Positions 23,905 to 34,471 of a DNA stretch of 64,000 bases are shown here, piece by piece; positions within the stretch are counted from its first letter, which is position 1; every line of letters begins with the position of its first letter. The notes under the pieces are model-generated. The model did not search any database, was not told the origin of the DNA, and saw only the letters and a program-made list of their open reading frames with translations. Location of the stretch: assembly GCA_022702545.1 (NCBI GenBank), contig JAHRBC010000003.1, positions 7,564,001 through 7,628,000 on the forward strand, read 5' to 3'. A program made the translations under genes and the position numbers. The stretch is from Phycomyces nitens (taxonomy: Eukaryota > Mucoromycota > Mucoromycetes > Mucorales > Phycomycetaceae).

Positions 23905-24239
23905 AAAAGAAATAGGGGGATGATTATTGTGGGCATAAACTAGGGATTGAATAAAGCTGGTTTTGTTCATGTTTATTTAATAACTATTAGTGGGTTCTAC
24001 TGACATGGCTGGTTGGGTCGTTTGCTATTTAAACTAGCCTTGCGTGCAGGTTGCATGCTTTTGGATCGAAGTGCGCGCATATATCTTGATGAAGATGCAA
24101 CCATTCGCTTGAGTCCCTTTGTACCAGTGTCCTTCCCCTCCCACTCGGGAATAAAAATGTTGTTGGATGGATTATGACTGGTATTTTTACCAAGGCTCGG
24201 TGAATTGTCGTTTTTGGTTCCTGGATGATTGAGTATCCC

Positions 24240-26588
24240 TCAAGCAAGAAGGACAGCATCTTTAGTATATATATATAAAGATTCTTAAATGTTTACCTGC
24301 ACTTGTACAAAACTCGGTCATGTACTCCTGCATGGCTTTGTCCACTGGTGTTAACCCAAGACGACGACGAAATTCAGGCGCTGGATTATGGACCAGACCT
24401 TCTTCTTGTTCGCCAACTCTATGGGCACTAACTTGGCCATATCTGATGTTTTCAATGTTGGGAGACGGAGCAAAGGAAAGAGTGCGTGAAGAGGGACGCT
24501 GGGTTATAGAAATTGGCTGTGATTCACAGGTTGATACACTCTTGCGAGACTTGTTCAAGAGGTCTTTTGCAGCAATTGTTGGGGTATCAATGGTCAGTCC
24601 AAGATATGGGTCACTAGTTGAGCTAGAGATCGAGTCTAGAGTTGAGCTGGATGTGCTTTTTCCTGGAGAGACAAACAAAGTTTTGTGTAGTAAATGTCGC
24701 TCATTGGCATTTCGCAAAAACATATTTGCTTGCACACTCTGAATATCATGTATCTTGTGCTCATAGATATTTGGTGGAGGATCCATGGATATAGGGTGCA
24801 CCAGAGTAACCGGTGTCTCGAGAACAACATCTGTACTGGTGAATGAAAGAAAAAGATGTTTGGCGAGTTGGCTCATTTGATGCTTAATTGGCGGATTACC
24901 TTGTAGGACAGGACAAGGACAGCCGAAGAGCAAACGAGACATCAATCAGTGTCTGGTTCTTGACTGAACATTGGTTAGGCTACAATCATTAAGAGTGTCA
25001 GGTGGAGAACGATAATCAAAGACCAATATGTTGTCTTACAGGTACTTCGACCGTCAATGTAACCTGACTACTGGAAGATTCTTCAATTGGCCTCCACCAA
25101 TCTAAATCTGCCAATGATCTCTGGGAAATAACTTCACGCGTCGAAGTAACGGGCATAAACTCAAAGCTTCCTGTCAATCCAGTTTGTGAAAATGTATTTT
25201 GTCGTCTCAAAAGCTCTAGCTTTACATTTGTGATCTATCAGTCAAATTGTTAATTTTTTTTCAAGATTCAAGATTCATTTTTTATATATTTTACCTTTTG
25301 TTTGGAATCATTATTGGTCTTGAGAATGGCATAAATGGGTGACCCGGCTACCCAGAGAGATCTCGAGAGAGCCAAACTTAAGTTTACACCGCTATCCTGA
25401 TGACTAGCTGTCCTCCAGACTTGTCGTGTCTCAACCACAGGAACATATAGGGCTGCATCTCCAAGAGTCCCGAGGCTCGAATTTGAATAGAGTTCAATGG
25501 GGCGTTCTGCACGCAATGTAGCATAAGATGACGGGCTCTGACTAGACTCTGTACAGACCACCAGCTCACTAAAGTGTTAAAGTCTGTCAATATGTCAAAG
25601 ACACCAAAATTCTACAAGAACATTTTCTGTTTGACCAACTTTCCTTTCGAGATAATAACGAATTATTCCCTTTTTGTCCTTGTAACTCCCACTTAGCTCT
25701 ACGGGCAGTTGAACGGTAAATGGAATCACAAGCGATTGATTGTTCTTGTCCAGATAGCGAGGGTATATTTGACTATGAGTAGCATTCAGGACAGGGTGCT
25801 TCAAGAACTGAGAAGTGTGGCTTGCAGGTGAAAAATGTACAGTATCAGTGATGGCTTGTTTAAGAGAAGAATATACATATAATATATTTAGATATAGTTG
25901 ATAAACTAGACGGTCTTTGGACCTTGCAAGTCAACTTACCTTCTACACCATAGAAATTCAGTTGGAGAGAAACAAGGCCTTCGAGACAGTGCATCTGTGT
26001 TTGACAAGGGTTGACCTTGATGATAAGTGTGCCGGTAAGCTGGCCTCCTGCAACAACATAGGGAGACGTTAGGTAGATCTCTGTGCCTTGCTTTGTGTGC
26101 AGCCAATGGGGACGCCCAGCTTGGTATTTGTGGTCATTGGTAACAGTGGTTGTGGTATGACTTTTGCTAAGAGTAGAGTTTCGCGTAAGGCGACGAATGA
26201 GATCAGTTAGACCAACATTTGTTTGCTGGTTGGTTTCTGCCAAACAGGGCAGGACACCTTCTGTGGTAGGTACATGAGCCGATGATGCAAAGTCTATTGA
26301 GCCAGTAGTGGCCACAGGCTGAGAAATCGTGCTTATTTGCGCAGCTACGGTGTGAGAGCGCGGTAGCCGAGTATTGGCTATCTGGCTATTTGGCTTGGTT
26401 TCCTCTGGTTGATACGTGCCCTTTGCTGGACCCACACGGCCACGGATCAGGGGAACCTGGAGACTGTTTAGGGCAGTGATACACCATGAACGCAATGGAC
26501 GAGAAGGTGTCACGATCTTCTTAACGGGCTGAATACTATGTGAACGCTGGTCAGGGCCAGTCCATGATCGAGTCATGGTAGGAGACAT
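24240..26588 (-). CDS. Arrestin-fold protein (alpha-arrestin-like)
   Basis: Exons inferred leftwards: 26588-25940, 25854-25605, 25568-25295, 25234-25040, 24979-24900, 24835-24297, 24259-24240; about 668 aa. After a 120-residue disordered basic leader comes GTEIYLTSPYVVAGGQLTG and CLEGLVSLQLNFYGVEG (arrestin N-domain strands), then LVIPFTVQLPVELSGSYKDK and IRYYLERKV, the family's core signature. The C-domain continues with KITNVKLELLRRQNTF, LIDVSFALRL and TPVTLVHPISMDPPP. The C-tail is Ser-rich. Alpha-arrestins act as adaptors that bring ubiquitin ligases to membrane cargo; I see no clear PPxY here, so that role is inference. Uncertain points: the start could be 26666; the intron 25604-25569 is only 36 nt, and the last intron (37 nt) is optional, since reading on ends at 24262. 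Confidence 0.75.
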
Positions 26589-27088
26589 GGTAAGAACAAG
26601 GCGAGCAGATGGTTCCAATAAAATGATGGATATTGTGGGTATAGATTGGTAAAGAGAGAAGAACAAAAGAATATGTGTTTATTAATCTATATGTTTTGTG
26701 GTTACTGTTCTTACAATATAGCAACATTCTTTATCATTGCCATTTCAATTTCTCTAGTTTATCATCATACTATCGCCTGTGCAAAAAAAAGGTCATTAGA
26801 TCCCTAGTAGACGAAAAGATATGGACAATTTAGAGTAAGAATGTACCAAGAGACGCCTTTATGTTTTAATTGACATCTCAAACGTTTAACTGAAGAATAA
26901 ATCATAAATATATAAAAAGGTGATTGTTTGCTAATATTAATAAGAAACCACGAGGTGATCACTGGTCGAAAACCAGATCTTTAAAGACTGCATTCCTCTT
27001 CATTTTATTCTCGCTCATTTAGCTTGTTCCTATGTTCTTTCAAGAATATTAGGCTATCCAGGATAAAGGGTTGGGAAATATGGTATCT
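26589..27088. other. Intergenic/promoter region, no gene seen
   Basis: About 500 bp between the arrestin gene start and the 3' end of the membrane-protein gene on the same strand. AT-rich, with no repeat or conserved open frame recognised. Confidence 0.45.
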
Positions 27089-27763
27089 TTATTCTTTTGT
27101 ATCTGATATCAAAGTGCCATTACTCTCTTCGTCTACTGGTAATCTAATGCTACCTAGAGTCATTGTTGCTCCATGTTGGAATATAGCAATCCAGACAGCC
27201 ATAGCTTCTAATAAAAATACACCGATCAATGCATATTTACTGCCTTGGGTCAAAACAGAACCGACAGAACAATCGCTCAAGCGGTAGATGGGCATCCAAC
27301 TCGCGATTTCGCATGCGGGTGGTCCTAGAGGATGGAACCTTTGGTATGTTTCGCTGTTTATCAAGGCGGTCGTGAGTTTGTGATCAAACATTACGCAAAA
27401 CAACCAACTCAAGGATAATCCAAGTGGCAAGAAGAACTGGCAGACAAGATCAACCGCAGTATTGTAGGCCGATGGCCGTTCTGAATCTTCCGATTGGCTG
27501 TAGAGCAAGAAAAATGGGCACATAATTGAAGCCTGGACAGCCACAAGGGTCGAAATTAGACGCTTGTCTTGGACAGCTTCTTGGAGAAGAGTGAGCGGGT
27601 GTGTAGCCAGGGTTTGGGTATCTTCTGCCAGGACTGAAAAAAACGAGAGGCCAAAGTGGCTGTACTGGCTAAGAGAGGAGACGACGACAAAGCCTGATAG
27701 CAGCAATGCAATTAGACGAGTGTACTGAATGGCTACAACGATAAAAGGCTGGCTAGCAGACAT
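27089..27763 (-). CDS. Four-helix membrane protein, unknown function
   Basis: Single exon, 224 aa, ATG at 27763. Four hydrophobic segments are visible: about residues 13-30 (LIALLLSGFVVVSSL), 70-88 (LISTLVAVQASIMCPFFLL), 105-125 (AVDLVCQFFLPLGLSLSWLF) and 175-195 (YALIGVFLLEAMAVWIAIF). Topology is like MARVEL or small fungal tetraspanning proteins, but I do not recognise a family signature. The C-terminus is short and acidic. Sequence composition and uninterrupted frame support a real gene; the adjacent downstream transposon does not interrupt it. No function is offered. Confidence 0.6.
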   Translation of the reverse strand: MSASQPFIVVAIQYTRLIALLLSGFVVVSSLSQYSHFGLSFFSVLAEDTQTLATHPLTLLQEAVQDKRLISTLVAVQASIMCPFFLLYSQSEDSERPSAYNTAVDLVCQFFLPLGLSLSWLFCVMFDHKLTTALINSETYQRFHPLGPPACEIASWMPIYRLSDCSVGSVLTQGSKYALIGVFLLEAMAVWIAIFQHGATMTLGSIRLPVDEESNGTLISDTKE

Positions 27764-27964
27764 TTTAGAATTGAAGAGAATGTAGAGGAAAGAAAGAAGA
27801 TGAGGAAATATATATAAAATTATCTATAAACAAGTGTCGCTCTTCATTTTCGCTTTATTTTTTTCATATATATATATATAACACTTTATTTTATTTTTTC
27901 CTCTCTAAATATCTCTTTCTCTTTGTGCTGGACTCCTTTTTATTCCACTGTGGGAATGTTCATA

Positions 27965-28053
27965 CAGTCAGGCTGGGAAATATTGATTAATTTGGAAAAC
28001 CAAATGGTGATTATAGAAAATTAGTTTGGGTGTTTCTAAAAAATAATTTGGCG
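27965..28053 (+). repeat. Left terminal inverted repeat of the Fanzor element
   Basis: 89 bp starting CAGTCAGGCTGGGAAATATT. Compared without gaps to the reverse complement of 31166-31254, 56 of the first 59 bases agree (differences at 4, 6 and 8) and 22 of the next 30, ending in AAAAAATAATTTGGCG in both. Confidence 0.88.
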
Positions 28054-28196
28054 ATTTTGCTTACCTGGTTTTGGACAAAGATCAAAATGAATTTTAGAAA
28101 TGAGAAAAGTTAGTTTTTGAGAGAACTTTGGGTAAATAAATTATACATACCTGTAAAGATCTTAATTCTTATTTCTAACAAAAAAAACCGTGTTTG

Positions 28197-30796
28197 TTAC
28201 GGCGATGTATTTCGGTCTGGCGTAAAGACTTGTGGTCTTTTTTGTCCTGACCATACTGCTTTGGAGATGGTCATCGTGTTATTTGAAGCATTGATATCTC
28301 TTTGCCATAATTGTTTGCAATGATGACAGCAGACAACTCCAACACCTTTAAAGTTGTCAGTACCTATGATAGTCAGGCCATCAGAAAGGCAGAGATTGCA
28401 AGTTTTTGAGGTTTTGAATTCATTGATTATCGTAACAATCAGTCGACCTTTAGCCTCACGCCTTTTTTTAATGTTCTGAATAATTTTCCAACTACAACGC
28501 ATCTGTGCCCCTTTAGCTTGACTGCATCTTTGCCGAACATTTCTGCACCAAAAACAATGAGAGGTATCTTTGTTTTTGACTCCAGATATGGTGCCGGCTT
28601 CCACCTTTGCTTTCTACAATAAGATAACATGACAAGGTTGACAGTGATGACAAACAGTCTGCATACTTACTTTGGCTTGCTAGGATTGCCGATTACTACC
28701 TTTTTCTTCTTTTGCTTCTGTTATACTTTGAGGTGCCATTAATAAGGATATTAGCCGTCTGATCAGTGGCTCTCTGAACTCCTCGATATAATTGGAAGCG
28801 GGTCTTTGCTGTATCTTTCCCATAAAATCCAAAGAATCTGTCCTTGTTGCAAAAGCATATACTTTACATAGTCGCTGTATGCTGAGCTTTTAAAAGTTTT
28901 TGGGGAAGGAATTTTACTCTCCAACGACTCAATCCCTGTATCCTTTTTCAACTTGTTTTGCTTTCTTGATAATCCCGTCGATCCCGTCATGTGATAGTAT
29001 TCCTTAGTAAGTACACCTCAAGTGTCTATTTGACTGTAGACCAACTGTTGAAGTGAATACGGATGTTCTACCAGGATCCAGTGATATAGATAAATACTTG
29101 TCTTTCACCTCAGACAGGTCAAAATCCTCAAGAGCCAGATCAAAACTTTGGTATGAGGGACCAGGGCCAACTTGATGCTTTCTGTAGAACAAAAAAGTCA
29201 ACTGAAACATCATCAGTACGTACAATGTTGCAGAAAAGTATGCTGCTGTTTCCATTTGGTGCTAATTCAGTTATACTATACATATATTTGTTAGATAAAG
29301 GAATATAGACTAGAATGAATACTTACTCTTTAAAACGAAGTTTTTCAAATTTGAAAATACAAAAGAACATCTCCAGTTGAGTTTGATAGCCTCTAGGTAA
29401 TGGAAGTTTTACAAAGCATGATAGAGCATTTACACTCATGGTAACGAAGCGCCAATCGAACAATGGTTTTGGCAGAATACAAAATCATCTTGGAAGTGGA
29501 AGTTTTCAAACATCATAGGGTTTATGGTCAATGTGTTCTTGCTCCAGTTCAACATTAAGAGACATCAAGAAGGGAATAAAATTGCCTGGATTTGCTGAGA
29601 GCTCCACCTGAGTGACCGGTTTACTGACCATGTTCTTCCACGGTTCACAAAAGTGTTGGATTGTTGATTTCACTTTATTGTTTAGAAGTTCAGTATTCGT
29701 CCAAGTGGGTGACCCTTTACAAATTTCCTGATAACAGTACTTTTTGGCTACTTTCTCGATAATCTCTTTGGGCATAAACTATTATATCACAAGTATCTGA
29801 ATGATAGAACAGTTTGTTTAACTTACCATAAACAAGTCTTGCAACTTGTACCGCAGAAAGTAAAGCAAATGATTTTCAAAGTTTTCAACACTATTGTTAA
29901 TGTACAAAGTAGCCAATTCTGTGCATGCTTCCGCTACACATTGGCTTATTCCTGGTAATAGCTTTTCTGTGTACAAAATGGATTTGTGTTGCCTCTTAAA
30001 TTGGTCAAAGGAGCTCAATATAATTGTTGCGGAAGTGATCCGCTATTTGTAGGTAGTTTGCCATTGACCATTTGTATGATGCTATACCAGAAGTTTTGAC
30101 TAAAGATGACTTTAGGTGCACCAATGAGAGTATGGTTCTCCAAGACATAATAATTCACAAACAGTTTAGCTCTAAAAACCAAATATCTGACTGTTGAGCA
30201 TGCTTTAATCACACTTGATTTCAATTTCGTATGGTATGTGTCTGAAACGCAGTTATCAAACCCCAACTTCCTGGCATACGCTTTGTAATTATCCCCCAAA
30301 TTAGCACGGATAACTTGTGCTTTTGACAAAATACCTTGCTGGCAAAATGAAGAACGTGCAGATCTGTGCCCTCTTTGCTTGCATTTAGAACAAATAGCAA
30401 CATCTCCCTCAACTTGATCTTTTTGTCTTTTAGCTTGCCGCTTTTGTGCTCTATCTTCATATGTTTGCTTTCGCATTTTTAACGCTACTTGAGCCAACTA
30501 CAAATACATAAAGAAAACATGTTTACATTATAAAGACACTTTTCAACATTTTGCTTTGTAGTTATTTACCAGTATTTGCTGTGTCTGCAACATACAACTT
30601 ACACTTGAAGTAAGCTTTTGTGTAATGACCACTTTTTGAACAATCAACACATATTGCATCTTTAAAGTATACGATATGAATCCCAATGTAAAAGATGACA
30701 AACTTATTTCATACCTTCAAATGCATTTGCTTTACGACTTTCAAACACTTGGCGTTTCTTCTCCAAGATGATTGATTTGAACGTAGCTTCAGACAT
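28197..30796 (-). pseudogene. Fanzor (eukaryotic TnpB/OMEGA) nuclease, frame-disrupted
   Basis: Reads leftwards from ATG 30796. N-terminal exon 30796-30715; a CCHC-like knuckle exon near 30670-30600 (CVDCSKSGHYTKAYFKC); exon from 30497 with a second Cys/His cluster (CSKCKQRGHRSARSSFC) and helical region; 29768-29506; then the RuvC nuclease: TDDVSV, LDPGRTSVFT (RuvC-I Asp near 29077), EYYHMTGS, GVQRAT.., PLIVFGAEMFG (RuvC-II Glu near 28542), KGHRCVVVGKL, NEFKTSKTCNLC...CCHHC zinc ribbon, and WQRDINASNN (RuvC-III Asp near 28295). Some exon joins are normal introns, but the frame shifts without usable splice sites near 30030, near 29500, in a 6-A run at 29191-29196, near 28800 and in a 7-T run at 28463-28469. 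All three catalytic acids survive, so decay looks recent. Donor and acceptor choices around 30600-30500 and 29010 are unresolved. Confidence 0.8.
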
Positions 30797-31165
30797 GTGT
30801 CAGGAAAACCAGTGTAAAAAAAAAGAGGGAAAGAAAAGCGATGAATTATATTTTATACAGAACAATTGAATTATGGACAACAATTGGTTCTTTTACAATA
30901 ATTGATTTATTGATAATGACTGATTTATTAAAAATATTTGTATGAAGAACTTGAATCTCATTGATACTCTTTAACAGTAATTAAAGCGAAATAAAGCGTC
31001 GATATGTCTGATCCTGCCTGGGCGATATTGTACTGGCTGTTTCTTTTCGTCAAGTATAATGATTTGTCTATTTTGAGTCTTTCTGAGCAGTAAGAACTTG
31101 AATCTGTTGAAGAAGCGTCTTGAACAAAAAAAGATTTGAATTGGGCCAATCATTTTTTATCTTTT

Positions 31166-31254
31166 CGCCAAATTATTTTTTGGCTAGTGTCAAAGTAATT
31201 TTCTATAATCACCATTTGGTTTTCCAAATTAATCAATATTTCCCAGTCCGGCTG
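31166..31254 (-). repeat. Right terminal inverted repeat of the Fanzor element
   Basis: Inverted partner of the left repeat at 27965-28053; outermost bases read CAGCCGGACTGGGAAATATT on the minus strand. The next two bases outside are TA, as on the left side. Confidence 0.88.
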
Positions 31255-31637
31255 TATTCAAATTGTGACCCAAAAGTTGGTTTCTATTTGCTGGAACTCT
31301 TTTTTATAGTCACTTGCCTATTTAATTATCTCACAGGCTACTCTTTATTGCCTATTGTTTCTATTATATGTCTATTGCTAATTATTCAATATAATTATAT
31401 ATATGTATATGTATACGTATATATGTATATACATATACATATATTTATAGTTCAATTATAACAATTACCCTCTTTTATAAATTATCACACTTTGAATTCT
31501 TTCACCTAAAAAAAATCGTCTTGGGATGACGGAAAGTCACGTAGGAGAGAGAGAGAGAGAGAGAAGCAAACCTGGCGGGCTTTCCTTGCTTCTTTTTTTC
31601 CCCTTTCCCTCGTCTTACAAGCATTTCAGCCTAGGTC
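31255..31637. other. Intergenic region upstream of the RING ligase gene
   Basis: Contains an alternating TATA/TGTA stretch (31398-31446), a (GA)n run at 31547-31564 and a pyrimidine-rich leader up to the ATG at 31638. No gene seen. Confidence 0.45.
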
Positions 31638-33261
31638 ATGTCCACACCAAACAATAGCAGATACTTCTGCCACATATGTAGAGCCGAAGTACCCATCTAC
31701 ATGGCCCCAGATCCTACATGCCAAGAGTGCAACCAACAATTTATTGAAGAGGTTAGAATAGAACAATTAAGATAAAAAGACGTCTTACAAATCGAGTGAT
31801 TGTGTAGATTGAGGATGATACTGATGATCCCCGACGCTTTCTCTCGGGAACTGAGGGTCAACCACCACTAATGAACATCTTCCGCACCGAGACTGGTAAC
31901 ATTACTTTGATTAACTAGTATCGAGTGTCAGAAACGTCGACGGACTGATCAAAAATGGAATAGGGGAAGGAGGAGTCGATGATAACGCGCTTAGTCCGTT
32001 CTTTGAGAGTATCATGGCTGCTCTTTCGGCCCAGGTACCGTCGCGCCCCAATGGAACAAGTACTCCTGGAAGTGGTACTGGTGCCGAGGGTACACCCGAG
32101 ACAGGTGGTGGCCAAGAGAGCCAGAGAAGTCCATTTGTGTTTTATACTGGACTCTTGGATGGCAATAACATTCATACACGACACACCAGCCCTTCTAGAC
32201 AGCCCTCTTCTGACAATGACCCTGCACAGAACCGAGAGCCTTCAAACCAGCCATCCGAAGGTGAAGCAGGCAATAGAATCAGTGGCATTGCGGGGTATTA
32301 TGATTATATAGCATAGAATACAAACCCACCCCATCTTGTTTTACCAAAGCACTCAATGTTTATTCATATATCTTTGCTTAGCATGCTGCAAATGTTGCAA
32401 ACATTGGCAGGCGCGCCTCTTGACGCTGGATTTGTGGGAAATCCAAACGACTACGTGTTCTCCCAAGGCGCACTGGATAACATCATCTCGCAGTTGATGG
32501 AGCAGACGGTTGGGTAAGTGGTGTGAATGACAGACGAGGACTAAGACGAAGAAATCAGTCGCACAGCTCCTCCCCCCGCCCCAGACGAGATTATCGAGGC
32601 TCTGGTGGATCGTGTATTAACACAGGCAGAGCAAGGTATGTTGTAGGAGGCCAGCCAGGTAACGATGGTAACCGTGAATATTTATCGTTGTAGATCTCCA
32701 GGTCGATTGTGCTGTCTGCAAAGAAGAGTTTGAGATTATAGAAAGAGTGGTCGAGCTTCCCTGTGCACACATCTTTCACAATGAGTGCATCAAGCCCTGG
32801 TTAAAGATGAATGGAACCTGTCCTGTATGGTAAGTATAAAGGGGAAATGGGACACCCGGAGGAGTGTTTATTCGTCTTTGTAATCGTTTTGTTGGATAAG
32901 TCGTCATTCAGTGGTGCCAGAGACAGCAGGGGCCAGAGACGATAGCCAGAGTACAAACCCTCCAGAATCATCCGACCAAACACCAAACCCTGGAGCCGGA
33001 AATAACCAGTCTACAAACGAGTTTTCTTCTGATAATAGAGACCAAACATCGGCTACAAATGGCTCAATCTTTTCTTGGCTAGGAGGATCCCGAAATGAGC
33101 GAAGTGGGTCGAATACACCATCATGGACAACCAACATCCCCGGTCCATTTTCTTGGGGACCTGGCCAGAGACGCAGGTCAAGCAGCCATAACCATTCGCC
33201 TACTAATTCTGACACCCAAGACCATATGGACATCGATGGTCCTGACCTGGATCTTGATTAG
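31638..33261 (+). CDS. RING-H2 E3 ubiquitin ligase, RNF126/RNF115 type
   Basis: Exons inferred: 31638-31751, 31808-31856, 31919-32294, 32382-32513, 32559-32635, 32694-32829, 32901-33261; about 414 aa. The N-terminal zinc ribbon reads YFCHICRAEV...PTCQECNQQFIEE, as in RNF126/RNF115, where it binds ubiquitin or BAG6-type partners. NPNDYVFSQGALDNIISQLM is the conserved helix before the RING. The RING-H2 is CAVCKEEF...LPCAHIFHNECIKPWL..CPVC (C3H2C3). The tail is Ser/Asn-rich and acidic. Role by family: ubiquitination in protein quality control and endosomal sorting. Exon 2 end is uncertain: using the GT at 31896 would leave a 23-nt intron, so the donor at 31857 (62-nt intron) is preferred. Converges on the APH-1 gene. 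Confidence 0.85.
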
Positions 33262-33448
33262 CAACCCCACATCTTTTTTTCTTTTTCTGTCATGAAGGCA
33301 AAGGGGAGGAAACACTTGTTTTTTAATAATACGACTTGTCAGCCCGAATAAACAAAGGACAGAGCGCATTTGCATACCAAGAAAATATAGATATATAGAT
33401 ATATAGATATTATAGATATTATAGATATTATAGATATTATAGAATAAT

Positions 33449-34471
33449 TTAGTTTGTGTGTCTACCAATATGGTTTCTTGTCTTTAGACCATGGGCAATC
33501 CAGCCACAGGATAATGCCAGGATTACCACGCCAATAAGCGCCGAGTAGACACAGCCAAGGTGTATGTCTGATGCATTGAACAAAGTCTATGGATAGATCC
33601 AGTCAGTATTACGGCCAAGTTATAGCGATTGATCTTACTGCATAAGAAGCGCCATAATGTGAAATTATCACCCAGGCAATCTGTAGCATGCCTGTTTTTG
33701 TCTTGTAAGAAGAGAATCCTTCAAAGGCAACCATCATCCAAGCCATGTGCAGCAGAGAAAACACGGTGGTATTGATGGCTTATAAACGAATTAGTCGCAC
33801 TCTTATTGATCTATCCATGCTTTACCAGATACAAAGAATAGACTGAGTCCTGGACAAGATTGGCACATTCGCACACCCGGTCCAAGAGACTCTACGAGCA
33901 AAGAGATGTAACTGACCAGACAGGTCATTAATGCATAGCCAAAACCAGACACTAGAGATCGATATTCGAATCAATAAGTATTGCCATGTGTTTGATTCTG
34001 GGAGCACAAACCAAATCCAAATACAGGGCGGTTAAAGGGGGAGGTTGGGTTTTTGGAAACCAGGTTGAGACCTGTCTCTGCACGACTGTTGGATTGTTAG
34101 CGATATCAACAGTCAATAGAGTGTTCAAGGTAGCCTTGATAAACTATATTTTACCTCAGGATCCTAAAGAAGATCCAACGGAATATTTCCTGGATTGCAA
34201 TGCTATAAGCTATTGTGACGGCATGGGTAGATTGGGTTTTCTTGGCCAGGTACCATATTACACTCGAGATTAAGAGGGCAATCAAGCAAAAGAATGCACT
34301 ATTGTCGATTGGTTTAATTTGGATCGTAATGTGGGTGATGGAGGGGCAAGAGGCCTACCTTGTTACCATCAAGAGAACATATTGGGCATTGCGTGCAATG
34401 TAAAGAAAAAAGATGGACAGAATTGGACCATAGGCTAGAAAGAGACAGCCAAAGAAGGTGTAGAGTGACAT
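33449..34471 (-). CDS. Gamma-secretase subunit APH-1
   Basis: Exons 34471-34359, 34298-34155, 34085-34012, 33951-33826, 33778-33639, 33586-33449; 244 aa with all phases consistent (human APH-1A 265 aa). Seven hydrophobic segments. Start MSLYTFFGCLFLAYGPILS matches the family start FFGC.F.A.GP. Next come FFCLIALLISSVIWYL, IQEIFRWIFFRILSRAETGL, FVSGFGYALMTCLVSYISLL, ESLGPGV, then LLHMAWMMVAFEG and VIISHYGASYATLFN; the two His correspond to the conserved transmembrane His of APH-1 (171 and 197 in human). The GxxxGxxxG motif of helix 4 is only partly kept (G-A-C). APH-1 scaffolds presenilin and nicastrin for intramembrane proteolysis. No other subunit lies in this window. Recognition rests on several motifs, so the family call is strong. 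Confidence 0.88.

Larger units (their letters stand above)
27965..31254 (-). mobile_element. TIR DNA transposon carrying a Fanzor-type (TnpB-like) nuclease pseudogene
   Basis: 3,290-bp element bounded by 89-bp imperfect inverted repeats and flanked on both sides by TA (27963-27964 and 31255-31256), i.e. the TA target duplication of Tc1/mariner-type elements; termini read CAGTC.../...GGCTG. The only coding content is a minus-strand Fanzor gene; no DDE or DDD transposase frame is visible, so the copy is non-autonomous or its transposase has been lost. Fanzors are known in eukaryotic TIR elements including mariner-like ones. Strand is given as that of the cargo gene. Left of the element is the four-helix protein gene, right the RING ligase gene; neither is disrupted. 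Confidence 0.82.

Noticed and set aside
31896..31918. A 23-nt intron in the RING ligase gene
   Set aside because: It keeps the frame but is too short to splice in fungi; a 62-nt alternative starting at 31857 keeps the frame as well.
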